From Chloroflexi bacterium RBG_16_64_43 (lineage in GTDB: Bacteria > Chloroflexota > Anaerolineae > Anaerolineales > RBG-16-64-43), in contig MGOA01000070.1 in NCBI GenBank assembly GCA_001796965.1, positions 1 through 8,465 on the forward strand: 8,465 nt of DNA, read 5' to 3'. Below, one piece after another: positions 1-6,259 of the stretch. The notes below the pieces were generated by a model. The model was given only the letters and a program-made list of their open reading frames with translations, was not told where the DNA came from and ran no database searches. The first letter of the stretch is position 1. Every line of letters begins with the position of its first letter. A program made the position numbers and the translations under genes.

Positions 1-2
1 TT

Positions 3-32
3 TTGACACTGCGCAATGGCATGTGGTAAAAT
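3..32 (+). promoter_or_regulatory. sigma70-type promoter of the tRNA cluster
   Basis: A perfect -35 hexamer TTGACA lies at 3-8 and a -10 hexamer TAAAAT (5 of 6 consensus) at 27-32, with an 18-base spacer. Transcription should begin near base 39, about 30 bases before the first tRNA. No other strong promoter is seen before the terminator at 406-434, so this one probably drives all three tRNAs. Confidence 0.8.
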
Positions 33-70
33 CTCAAGGCTCGGCGAGGGAGACCCACATGCGCTGGAGT

Positions 71-160
<90 letters not shown>

Positions 161-163
161 TCT

Positions 164-255
164 GGGGAGGTGCCGGAGTGGCCGATCGGGGGCGCCTGCT
201 AAGCGCTTGTAGGGCCTTTAAAGCTCTACCCAGGGTTCGAATCCCTGCCTCCCCG
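164..255 (+). tRNA. tRNA-Ser(GCU), CCA not encoded
   Basis: This is a second class II tRNA. The acceptor stem pairs GGGGAGG (164-170) with CCTCCCC (248-254), with discriminator G255. The anticodon stem is 191-195 with 203-207, and the anticodon GCT is at 198-200, reading AGC and AGU serine codons. The long variable arm is a 7-bp hairpin with one G-T pair (209-215 with 223-229). The T arm is 231-247 with loop TTCGAAT. Bases 256-258 are CTG, so the 3' CCA is not encoded, unlike the two neighbours, and must be added by the CCA-adding enzyme. Confidence 0.95.
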
Positions 256-320
256 CTGCGAGCAATAACGCGCCTAAGGCAATCTCGCGCCGGCGGCGTG
301 CGTACGATAGAAAGACAACT

Positions 321-399
321 GCCCTCGTAGCTCAGTTTGGATTAGAGCACTTGCTTGCGGAGCAAGGGGTCGTGGGTTCAAGTCCCGCCGAGGGCGCCA
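321..399 (+). tRNA. tRNA-Arg with anticodon GCG
   Basis: The full cloverleaf is present. The acceptor stem is GCCCTCG (321-327) with CGAGGGC (389-395), then discriminator G396 and encoded CCA 397-399. The D arm is 330-333 with 345-348. The anticodon stem is CTTGC (350-354) with GCAAG (362-366). The T arm is 372-376 with 384-388, loop TTCAAGT. The seven-base anticodon loop (355-361) centres on G357 C358 G359, which reads CGC and CGU arginine codons. A base in the A20 position follows the D-loop GG (A341), matching the main ArgRS identity element known in E. coli. Most bacteria read CGC/CGU with an ACG anticodon edited to inosine, so GCG is unusual. Base 37 is G and 38 is A, as in E. coli tRNA-Arg(CCG), not A37 as in tRNA-Arg(ACG). 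Confidence 0.93.
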
Positions 400-405
400 T
401 ACATG

Positions 406-434
406 AAGGCCGCACGCAATGCGTGCGGCCTTTT
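406..434 (+). terminator. intrinsic terminator after the tRNA cluster
   Basis: A perfect stem of about 12 bp (406-417 with 421-432, core GGCCGCACGC) closes on the three-base loop AAT, and a T run ends it at 431-434. It begins 7 bases after the tRNA-Arg CCA, so it is well placed to end the tRNA transcript. Confidence 0.88.
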
Positions 435-445
435 GCGTTGTGCGG

Positions 446-510
446 CGGGGCCCGCCCCGAGGCGCGGCCCGAGCCTGAACGTCGCGACTCGGACCTGCCG
501 CGCGCCTCGG
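446..510. repeat. GC-rich inverted repeats, foldable region
   Basis: A perfect 10-bp inverted repeat joins CCGAGGCGCG (457-466) to CGCGCCTCGG (501-510). Nested inside is a 5-bp pair, CCGAG (469-473) with CTCGG (488-492), so the whole stretch can fold into one long interrupted hairpin. A competing 5-bp hairpin lies at 446-459. The heptamer CCTGCCG occurs at 494-500 and twice in tandem at 521-534. I see no open reading frame of its own here and no clear promoter, so whether it makes an RNA is unknown. Confidence 0.5.
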
Positions 511-535
511 GGTCAACGCGCCTGCCGCCTGCCGG

Positions 536-564
536 ATGTCGGTCCTGGCCTGCGCGGGTATAAT
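536..564 (+). promoter_or_regulatory. probable promoter of the zinc-domain gene
   Basis: A perfect -10 box TATAAT lies at 559-564. Seventeen bases upstream, ATGTCG at 536-541 is a weak -35 match (3 of 6). The predicted start near 571 gives a leader of about 85 bases before the ATG at 656. Confidence 0.6.
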
Positions 565-589
565 CAATGGCTGAAATGCCGATCGCCGA

Positions 590-634
590 ACACACCCTCG
601 TGTGTGAATCTGCGAGGCGAATGTGAATCTCGCC
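590..634 (+). repeat. leader with direct repeats and small hairpins
   Basis: The nonamer TGTGAATCT occurs at 603-611 and again at 622-630, start to start 19 bases. A 6-bp hairpin (ACACAC 590-595 with GTGTGT 600-605) overlaps the first copy. A second stem, GGCGA (616-620) with TCGCC (630-634), encloses the second copy. The elements lie in the predicted transcript leader just upstream of the ribosome binding site at 645-648. They could be a regulator site or an RNA control element, but they are short and may be chance. Confidence 0.35.
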
Positions 635-655
635 GCAACCCACTGAGGATAGGCT

Positions 656-889
656 ATGGCACTGCCATCCATCAATTACGCGCCGGAAACTTGCGCTTTG
701 TGCGAAGGGAAGGGCCGCTTCGGCGACGCAGGACTCAAGTGCCCTGCGTGCAACGGCCTGGGCAGCCTGCTGGTTGCGCAGCCTTCTCGCCCTTGCGGGT
801 GGTGCGAGGGCAAGGGCAGGGTCGGGGAGTTCGGCGATCGATGCCCGACCTGCGGCGGAGCCGGGTGGGTGCACTTGATGCGCGGTTGA
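656..889 (+). CDS. stand-alone DnaJ-type zinc-finger protein, 77 aa
   Basis: This small, probably cytoplasmic protein contains four CxxCxGxG motifs starting at C13, C29, C47 and C63. That is the full cysteine set of the DnaJ (Hsp40) central zinc domain, but there is no J domain or C-terminal substrate domain. The protein looks like two copies of one unit, residues 13-36 and 47-70, each with CxxCEGKGRxG followed by CPxCxGxG. The spacing between motif starts is 16, 18 and 16 residues; in E. coli DnaJ it is about 17, 22 and 14. In DnaJ, motifs 1 and 4 bind one zinc and motifs 2 and 3 the other; the same is likely here but not shown. The ATG is preceded by GAGG at 645-648, 7 bases away, and by its own TATAAT box. 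It stands alone between the tRNA terminator and the polysaccharide operon. The role is unknown; redox or chaperone-like zinc binding is possible. Confidence 0.82.
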   Translation: MALPSINYAPETCALCEGKGRFGDAGLKCPACNGLGSLLVAQPSRPCGWCEGKGRVGEFGDRCPTCGGAGWVHLMRG

Positions 890-913
890 TCAGCGCATCG
901 GCTTGCGTCCGCC

Positions 914-925
914 ATCGCGCGCGAT
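914..925. repeat. 12-bp perfect palindrome
   Basis: ATCGCGCGCGAT is an exact palindrome lying between the zinc-domain gene and the wecC promoter. It could be a dimeric regulator site or part of a transcript end, but a GC-rich alternating core also arises easily by chance. A weak 5-bp hairpin (GGCGT 927-931 with ACGCC 939-943) follows. Confidence 0.3.
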
Positions 926-965
926 CGGCGTGTCACAGACGCCAGCCGCAGCTCACCCGATGACC

Positions 966-992
966 CGAGGGCGGGGCCTCTCCCCGCTCTCG
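966..992 (+). terminator. strong hairpin without T tract, possible terminator or operator
   Basis: An 11-bp stem (966-976 with 982-992, one G-T pair) closes on the loop CCTCT. No T run follows, so it is not a standard intrinsic terminator, though it could slow or end transcription from the zinc-domain gene. Its 3' arm falls exactly where the -35 element of the downstream promoter would be, so it could also affect that promoter. Confidence 0.4.
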
Positions 993-1005
993 ACCGAGAT
1001 ACCTG

Positions 1006-1014
1006 TGGCATAAT
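1006..1014 (+). promoter_or_regulatory. extended -10 promoter of the polysaccharide operon
   Basis: TGG followed by CATAAT forms an extended -10 element (TGn plus a 5 of 6 hexamer at 1009-1014). No good -35 is present at 16-18 base spacing, which is usual for extended -10 promoters. Transcription would start near 1021, giving a leader of about 65 bases. Confidence 0.55.
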
Positions 1015-1024
1015 CCTCGCCACT

Positions 1025-1044
1025 CGAGCGCATCCTGGCGCTCG
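1025..1044 (+). other. hairpin in the wecC leader
   Basis: CGAGCGC (1025-1031) pairs perfectly with GCGCTCG (1038-1044) around a six-base loop. It would sit at the very 5' end of the predicted operon transcript, where such stems commonly protect mRNA. There is no T run, so it is not a terminator. Confidence 0.45.
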
Positions 1045-1075
1045 CGGCGTCTGGGCAAGGTCGGTCGCCGTGTGG

Positions 1076-1081
1076 AAGGAG
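1076..1081 (+). promoter_or_regulatory. ribosome binding site deciding the GTG start of wecC
   Basis: AAGGAG lies 4 bases before the GTG at 1086. The next in-frame ATG encodes residue 11, inside the Rossmann glycine motif, so the GTG is the sensible start. Confidence 0.75.
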
Positions 1082-1085
1082 CCCC

Positions 1086-2363
1086 GTGAAGTTCGCCAGT
1101 GTCTGTGTCCTCGGGATGGGCTATATCGGCCTACCGACGGCCTGCACCTTCGCCTCGCACGGTCTTCGCGTGACCGGGGTGGACGTCAACCCTCGAATCC
1201 TGGACGTGTTGCGCAACGGAGAGGTCCACATTGAAGAGCCCGGGCTGAAATCGGTTGTGCAAGAGGCCTTTCGCTCGGGACATCTGCGGGTCGGCTCGGC
1301 TCCGGTGCCCGCCGATGCGTTCATCATCGCTGTTCCGACGCCGATAAATGCCGACAAGACCGCCGACCTGTCGTTCGTGGTCAGCGCCGCCGAGTCGATC
1401 GTGCCTCATATGCGCCCGGGAAACCTGATCGTTCTCGAATCCACATCGCCCCCGCGCACGACCGTCGACATCGTGCGTCCGATCCTTCAACGCTCCGGGC
1501 TGCGAGCGGGCCAGGATTTCTACCTGGCCTACAGCCCGGAACGCGTCTTGCCGGGGCAGATCCTGCACGAACTGGTCGAGAATGCTCGCGTGATCGGGGG
1601 AATCGACACCGCCAGCGCAGAAGCCGGCAAAGAGCTGTACTCCGTCTTCGTCCGCGGCGAGGTGGTGCTGACCGACGCGACCACGGCCGAGATGGTCAAG
1701 TTGATGGAGAACACCTATCGGGATGTCAACATCGCGCTGGCCAATGAGTTTGCGCGCCTGGCCGAGCACTTTGGCGTCGACGTCTGGCAGGCCATCAGCG
1801 CCGCCAACCGCCATCCGCGCGTCAAGATCCTCAAGCCGGGGCCGGGTGTCGGCGGCCACTGCATCAGCGTCGATCCGTGGTTTCTGGTGGAAGCTGCGCC
1901 GGAGTTGGCCGGGCTCGTCGCCAAAGCGCGCAGCGTGAACGATGAGCAGCCGCGCTACGTGGTGGACCTGCTGCGCCGGGAACTCGGCTCGCTCGCCCAG
2001 CGACGGATCGCCGTTCTCGGTCTGACCTACAAACCCGACGTGGACGATGTGCGCGAGAGCCCGGCCATTGAGGTGGTGCAGCTGCTGGCGCAGGAGGGCG
2101 CGCAGTTGACTGCATTCGACCCGCTGGCGCCACAAGTAGCGCTCAGCGCGGAGCGTGTGGACAGTCTGGAGCGGGCGGTGAGCCGGGCCGAAGTAGTCCT
2201 GCTGCTCGTTCCACACCAAGCCCTGCGCGAGATTGACCCTGCCCAGTTGGCCTCTCTTACACCGGCACGCGTAGCCTTCGATTGCCACAGCGTGTGGGAC
2301 CGCACCACCTGGGCGCGCGCGGGCTTTCGCGTGCGCACTCTCGGTGCGCCTTCCGCGGCATAG
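1086..2363 (+). CDS. wecC: UDP-N-acetyl-D-mannosamine dehydrogenase (WecC type)
   Basis: This cytoplasmic enzyme would oxidise UDP-ManNAc twice with NAD+ to give UDP-ManNAcA, the activated uronic acid for surface glycans. The 425 residues match the family length (about 420). The N-terminal Rossmann fold begins at once with G10-M-G-Y-I-G15. The central domain holds KLMENTYRDVN, with K205 and N209 in the catalytic positions, and GGHCISVDPWF with the nucleophile C259. The C-terminal UDP-binding domain opens with GLTYKPDVDDVRESP. The KLMENTxRDVNIA and GHCISVDPWF strings favour UDP-ManNAc dehydrogenase over UDP-glucose dehydrogenase; related UDP-HexNAc dehydrogenases remain possible, but the adjacent epimerase supports the call. 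It is the first gene of the operon, with a GTG start and AAGGAG 4 bases upstream. The epimerase gene begins 18 bases after its stop. The order wecC-wecB is reversed from the E. coli ECA cluster. Confidence 0.93.
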   Translation: MKFASVCVLGMGYIGLPTACTFASHGLRVTGVDVNPRILDVLRNGEVHIEEPGLKSVVQEAFRSGHLRVGSAPVPADAFIIAVPTPINADKTADLSFVVSAAESIVPHMRPGNLIVLESTSPPRTTVDIVRPILQRSGLRAGQDFYLAYSPERVLPGQILHELVENARVIGGIDTASAEAGKELYSVFVRGEVVLTDATTAEMVKLMENTYRDVNIALANEFARLAEHFGVDVWQAISAANRHPRVKILKPGPGVGGHCISVDPWFLVEAAPELAGLVAKARSVNDEQPRYVVDLLRRELGSLAQRRIAVLGLTYKPDVDDVRESPAIEVVQLLAQEGAQLTAFDPLAPQVALSAERVDSLERAVSRAEVVLLLVPHQALREIDPAQLASLTPARVAFDCHSVWDRTTWARAGFRVRTLGAPSAA

Positions 2364-2381
2364 GGCCGGGCGATACGACCG

Positions 2382-3512
2382 ATGTCCTCTCTCAAAGTGC
2401 TCTCAGTTCTCGGCACGCGCCCAGAAGCGATCAAACTTGCGCCGGTCATCCGCCGATTGCAGGAAACCGCAGGGGTCGAGGCGCCGCTGTGCGTGACGGC
2501 CCAGCACCGCCACATGCTGGATCAGGTGCTGCACCTGTTCGACCTCCATCCGCAGCACGACCTTGGGCTGATGCAGGAAAACCAAACACTGGCCGGGCTG
2601 ACCGCGGCCGCAGTGGAGAGTCTGGACCCGGTGCTGCAGGAGGAACGTCCGGATTGGGTGCTGGTGCAGGGGGATACCACCACGGTCATGGCGGCGAGTC
2701 TCGTTGCCTTCTATCACCACATACGTGTCGGGCACGTTGAAGCCGGTCTGCGCACGGACGATAAGTACCAACCCTTCCCCGAGGAAATAAACCGACGGGT
2801 GACCAGCGTCGTGGCCGACCTGCACTTCGCTCCGACCGAGCATGCGCGCCAGAATCTGCTTCACGAGGGTATCGCAGACGATCGCATCCTTGTCACGGGC
2901 AACACGGTGATCGATGCGCTGCATCTGGCCGCGGCGATGCCCTTCGATTGGGAAAATAGCCCGCTAGCGGGGCTGCCGCGCGATGCGCGTCTGGTGCTGG
3001 TCACGGCCCATCGCCGCGAGAATTTCGGCGCTCCGCTCGAACGCATTTGCCGCGCCCTGCTCTCACTCGCGGCACGCTTCGCGCCGGATGTCCATTTCGT
3101 CTACCCGGTCCACCTCAATCCGAATGTCGACGGACCGGTGAGGGAAATGCTGAGCCATGCGGCGGGGATCACGCTGCTGCCACCGCTCGACTACCTGCCG
3201 ATGGTAAACTTGCTCAAAGCCTCCAAGCTCGTGCTCACCGATTCGGGCGGGGTGCAAGAAGAAGCTCCGGGTCTGGGCAAACCGGTGCTGGTGATGCGCG
3301 AAGTGACCGAACGCCCGGAGGGCGTGGCCGCGGGCACTGTGCATCTGGTCGGCACCGACCAGGCTTCCATTGAACGGGAAGTGACCCGGCTGCTGACCGA
3401 TGGCAAAGCCTATGCGGCCATGGCGCAGGCCGTCAATCCGTACGGCGATGGGCACGCGGCCGCCCGCATTGTGGATGCGTTACTGCGCCAACCTGGTGTG
3501 AGCCAAGGATAG
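2382..3512 (+). CDS. wecB: UDP-N-acetylglucosamine 2-epimerase, non-hydrolysing
   Basis: This cytoplasmic enzyme would interconvert UDP-GlcNAc and UDP-ManNAc, feeding the dehydrogenase just upstream. At 376 residues it is the normal length. The GT-B-type fold shows GTRPEAIKLAPVI (11-23), QHRHMLDQVL (41-50), QGDTTT with D98, HVEAGLRT with E120, FPEEINRR with E134, VTAHRRENFG with H210, and the UDP-binding stretch LTDSGGVQEEAPGLGKPV (285-302) followed by a RPE motif (311-313). These match the catalytic D95, E117, E131 and H213 of E. coli WecB, so the enzyme should be active. No strong Shine-Dalgarno precedes the ATG, so translation may be coupled to wecC, which ends 18 bases upstream. The next gene begins 7 bases after its stop. 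Confidence 0.95.
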   Translation: MSSLKVLSVLGTRPEAIKLAPVIRRLQETAGVEAPLCVTAQHRHMLDQVLHLFDLHPQHDLGLMQENQTLAGLTAAAVESLDPVLQEERPDWVLVQGDTTTVMAASLVAFYHHIRVGHVEAGLRTDDKYQPFPEEINRRVTSVVADLHFAPTEHARQNLLHEGIADDRILVTGNTVIDALHLAAAMPFDWENSPLAGLPRDARLVLVTAHRRENFGAPLERICRALLSLAARFAPDVHFVYPVHLNPNVDGPVREMLSHAAGITLLPPLDYLPMVNLLKASKLVLTDSGGVQEEAPGLGKPVLVMREVTERPEGVAAGTVHLVGTDQASIEREVTRLLTDGKAYAAMAQAVNPYGDGHAAARIVDALLRQPGVSQG

Positions 3513-3519
3513 ACCACTC

Positions 3520-5259
3520 GTGAGCCAAGCTTCCCCCAACGGATCGACACTCCCTGCCGCCGACACACGGAAATCCACTCGTACGTGGCTGGTGTTTGTC
3601 GCCGCGATGCTTGCGGCCACAGGCATTCTCGCCGCAACACAAAGCTACTCTTCGTGGGGCGCGACGTGGTATTGGGGCCGATTCTATTGGCCGAATTTCG
3701 CCTCGTTCCTGTTGCCGGTCGTCGCGTTCAGCGCTCTGGTTGCTGCTACGCTGCGATGGCTCGCACCCGGCGAGGGTGACGGCGCCTGGCTCCGGCGCTG
3801 GGTATGGATTGCGCTTGTGGTCCGTGTGGCTTCGGCGGCTTTCTGGCCTGTTGCACTCCGCGCCTGGGGGTACCGCTCGCCGGAGCAGCAAGCCGGGTTC
3901 ATCGCCACCGATGCCTACAATGCGTCGCAGCGCGCCTGGGATTATGCCCAGACCGACACGCCCGCGGTTTCCGCCTTCGGCCGAGGACGCGGCGACAACA
4001 CCGGCGGAATCACTTTCCTGGCTGTCGTGGCCTACCGCGCGTTCAGCCCGGATTTCCAGCGCCCGATGCTGCTGGGGTTGCTCGCCTCGTGTGCCACTTC
4101 GTTGACGGTGCTTGCCGTCTATCATCTGGCCCGGCTGCACGTATCGCGGCCGGTGGCGATGGGCGCTGCCGTCATCACCGCGCTATACCCGGAGGCGGTC
4201 GTCATCGGTTCATCGCATTTGCAGCAGGGCTACCTTGCAATGCTGCTGGCCTTCATGTTGTGGGGCGTGAGCGCGGTGTTCGTGGCCGGCGCGCGCCAAT
4301 CATCTTCTGGCGAGCCGCCCTTGTTCGCGATCGGCAGGCGAGGTGGGCTCATCCTCGCCGTCATGGCACTGGCGGTGATGATCGGCGTTTCGTTCCAGTT
4401 CGGGATTCTGGCCGGTGTCGTGCTGCTGCTAGCTGCCGTCTGGCTATCCGATTGGCGGACGACCAGCGGGCGCATTCTGCTGGGCGCCTTGGCGGCGGCC
4501 GTCGTGTCCCTGCCCATCCTGTATTCCTTGGCCGAAGCGGAGATCATCCCGGACTCTTTCAACGTGTGGCTCGTTCAGTGGAAGTTCCTGTTTGGCCAGG
4601 CGTGGACCGAGTTCGACCGTATGCTTGCGGCACCGGGCACCGATCTATTCGAGACGCTCATGCAGCGCATGCCGCGCCAGATTGCATTCGTTGTGGCCGG
4701 TGTCTACGGGCTGTTGCAGCCCGTTCTGCCGGCCGCCATCGGCTTCCGCAATGTGGAGCAATCCGGTGGAGGCATCTGGCAGGTGCTTGGGCTGTTACGC
4801 GCATCGGGGTGGTACCTGCTCCTGCCGTTCCTTGTTTACGGCGGGATTTCGGCACTGCGCGGACTCAAGGCACGCCGTTTCGAAGCTTTTGCCAGCCTGG
4901 TCTTCTGGATCGTCGCGGCGATTGCTTCGTACCGCGCCCTCGGCGACCAGTGGGACAACCCTCGCTACCGTCTGTTTGTGCTTGCGCCCATGGCCCTTCT
5001 CGCAGCGTGGGGCTACTGGCGTTGGCGTGAGACTCACAGCCCATGGCTGGCGCGCATTGCGGTACCGTTTGCGGCCGCTTGCATCGCGATGACGTTCTGG
5101 TACATCGCGCGCTATTGGCTGGGCATTCGCTCTTCCGCCATTCCGGTTCTCGCCGGAGTGGCGACCCTCAGCCTGCTCATCTTCGTGCTGATGCTGATAT
5201 GGCCAGGCCGCCCGCGCTCGCGGTCACCGGAAACGGGCTCCCCGCCACCCATTCCATGA
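3520..5259 (+). CDS. polytopic membrane protein, probable GT-C glycosyltransferase
   Basis: This 579-residue inner-membrane protein has about 13-15 hydrophobic segments, roughly 22-40, 61-80, 94-112, 165-207, 211-257, 276-310, 318-337, 387-405, 430-447, 455-471, 483-500, 511-529 and 540-561. After the third segment is a loop rich in acidic residues (TDAYNASQRAWDYAQTD, with D131, D141 and D146), where GT-C enzymes carry their catalytic acid. Late in the protein, GDQWDNPRYRLFVLAPMALL resembles the arginine-rich end of GT39/PMT_2-like transferases that use lipid-phosphate sugars. Neither region is diagnostic. It could transfer a sugar or modify the glycan on the periplasmic side; an O-antigen polymerase or ligase is a less likely alternative. 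GTG start, with AAGGA at 3505-3509 inside the end of wecB. Its TGA overlaps the ATG of the next gene (ATGA). The tail (565-579) is proline-rich and polar. Confidence 0.6.
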   Translation: MSQASPNGSTLPAADTRKSTRTWLVFVAAMLAATGILAATQSYSSWGATWYWGRFYWPNFASFLLPVVAFSALVAATLRWLAPGEGDGAWLRRWVWIALVVRVASAAFWPVALRAWGYRSPEQQAGFIATDAYNASQRAWDYAQTDTPAVSAFGRGRGDNTGGITFLAVVAYRAFSPDFQRPMLLGLLASCATSLTVLAVYHLARLHVSRPVAMGAAVITALYPEAVVIGSSHLQQGYLAMLLAFMLWGVSAVFVAGARQSSSGEPPLFAIGRRGGLILAVMALAVMIGVSFQFGILAGVVLLLAAVWLSDWRTTSGRILLGALAAAVVSLPILYSLAEAEIIPDSFNVWLVQWKFLFGQAWTEFDRMLAAPGTDLFETLMQRMPRQIAFVVAGVYGLLQPVLPAAIGFRNVEQSGGGIWQVLGLLRASGWYLLLPFLVYGGISALRGLKARRFEAFASLVFWIVAAIASYRALGDQWDNPRYRLFVLAPMALLAAWGYWRWRETHSPWLARIAVPFAAACIAMTFWYIARYWLGIRSSAIPVLAGVATLSLLIFVLMLIWPGRPRSRSPETGSPPPIP

Positions 5260-6245
5260 GGGTCTGCTTTTACCCGCGCGTCGGCAGCGGAGGCCCTGGG
5301 TCTTTTCAGGCGCGCCTGGCGCGCGTTCTGCTGGCCGAGGGCCTACAGCTCACCTACGACTTGGATGAGCGGCCGCTGCAGGCCGTACTGGTTTTCGCGG
5401 CCACACGCAACTGGCGCGGCCTGGAGCGTTGCCGCCGCGATGGCATCCCCATCGTGCAGCGCCTGGACGGGATCAACTGGATCCACCGCGTGCATCCCGT
5501 TCCGCCGGGGTATTTCGTCACCTCCGAACTGCGTAACCTGCTGCTGCGCCTGGTCCGTGCGCGCTACGCGACTCGCGTAATCTACCAGAGCACGTTCGTT
5601 CGCGATTGGTGGCACCGCCGGTTTGGCCCTTCGCCTCGGCCCGCGACGGTGATCCACAATGGCGTGCCAATAGGCCCGACCCGTGTGCGCGCCGCCCCGG
5701 AGTCGCCGGTGTTGCTGGTAGTTGAAGGTGCGGTTCGTCTGGACCCAGCGTCGGCCGCCATATTGCGTGCAGCGCACCGCGAATTGCGGGCGCAGGAGAT
5801 TATCGAGCGCACCATCGTTTTTGGCCGCGTGCCCTCCTTCTTCCATATCGAGGACGTTCTTGAGGAGGGGATGGAGTTCCGCGGTCATGTCGCCGCAGAG
5901 GAGATCGCGGGCTGGCAATCGCGTGCGGTGATGCAACTCTCGCTGGAACTCAACCCGCCGTGCCCCAACTCGGTGATCGAGGCCATGGCGGCCGGGCTGC
6001 CCGTTCTAGGGTACGATACAGGCGCATTGGCCGAACTGGTGCATGCGGGCGAAGGGCAGGTGCTGCCCTATGCGGGCGATGTGTGGAAGCTGCAACCGCC
6101 CGCCAACCTGGAAGAACTCGGTCAAGGCGGGTTGCGCATCGCACGCGACTGGGCGGGCACTTCACGCAGGGCGTATCTCGGCGCATCCGCTCGACATGAC
6201 ATCACGAAAATAGCGGCTCGCTACCGGGAGGCGCTTGGCCTGTAG
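5256..6245 (+). CDS. GT4-family glycosyltransferase, 329 aa
   Basis: This is a cytoplasmic or peripheral-membrane GT-B glycosyltransferase that would add a sugar from a nucleotide donor to a lipid-linked glycan. The N-terminal Rossmann domain starts with MRVCFYPRVGSGGPGSFQAR, including the glycine-rich loop, and QRLDGINW (68-75) and VIHNGVPIG (132-140) follow as in GT4 enzymes. The C-terminal donor domain has ELNPPCPNSVIEAMAAGLPV (231-250), where E242 is the conserved second acid and PNSVIEAMA is typical of the family. It is shorter than most GT4 proteins (about 350-400). The frame is open further upstream, to 5043, but that part is shadow sequence of the membrane-protein gene. The ATG at 5256 gives a standard GT4 N terminus and overlaps the upstream stop by four bases, so translational coupling is likely; no clear Shine-Dalgarno is present. 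Acceptor and donor cannot be told from sequence. Confidence 0.85.
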   Translation: MRVCFYPRVGSGGPGSFQARLARVLLAEGLQLTYDLDERPLQAVLVFAATRNWRGLERCRRDGIPIVQRLDGINWIHRVHPVPPGYFVTSELRNLLLRLVRARYATRVIYQSTFVRDWWHRRFGPSPRPATVIHNGVPIGPTRVRAAPESPVLLVVEGAVRLDPASAAILRAAHRELRAQEIIERTIVFGRVPSFFHIEDVLEEGMEFRGHVAAEEIAGWQSRAVMQLSLELNPPCPNSVIEAMAAGLPVLGYDTGALAELVHAGEGQVLPYAGDVWKLQPPANLEELGQGGLRIARDWAGTSRRAYLGASARHDITKIAARYREALGL

Positions 6246-6259
6246 CGCGCGCAGGGACG

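Noticed and set aside
303..308. TACGAT as a possible separate -10 box for tRNA-Arg
   Set aside because: No -35 element at suitable spacing, and the start would fall only a few bases before the mature tRNA; read-through from the promoter at 3-32 is simpler.
274..675. 133-aa reverse-strand frame containing RRDLNPRPLAP
   Set aside because: It is read antisense through the tRNA-Arg gene; strings of this kind are well-known products of translating the complement of tRNA genes and not real proteins.
332..874. 180-aa reverse-strand frame ending in SAGLEPTTPCSAS
   Set aside because: It is also antisense to tRNA-Arg and to the zinc-domain gene; it shows no domain or ribosome binding site.
355..963. 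202-aa forward frame overlapping tRNA-Arg, the terminator and the zinc-domain gene
   Set aside because: It crosses a tRNA and a strong terminator, is arginine-rich and low in complexity, and the zinc-domain frame has clear motifs instead.
1131..2288. 385-aa reverse-strand frame opposite wecC
   Set aside because: It is a shadow caused by high GC third-position bias in wecC, rich in His/Arg/Gln without recognisable domains.
3804..5030. 408-aa forward frame inside the membrane-protein gene
   Set aside because: The annotated frame has coherent membrane segments and a start near the wecB stop, while this frame is Arg/His/Cys-rich shadow sequence.
5043..5255. N-terminal extension of the first GT4 gene
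   Set aside because: It overlaps the membrane-protein gene by over 200 bases and has no family similarity; the ATG at 5256 gives a normal GT4 start and an ATGA junction.
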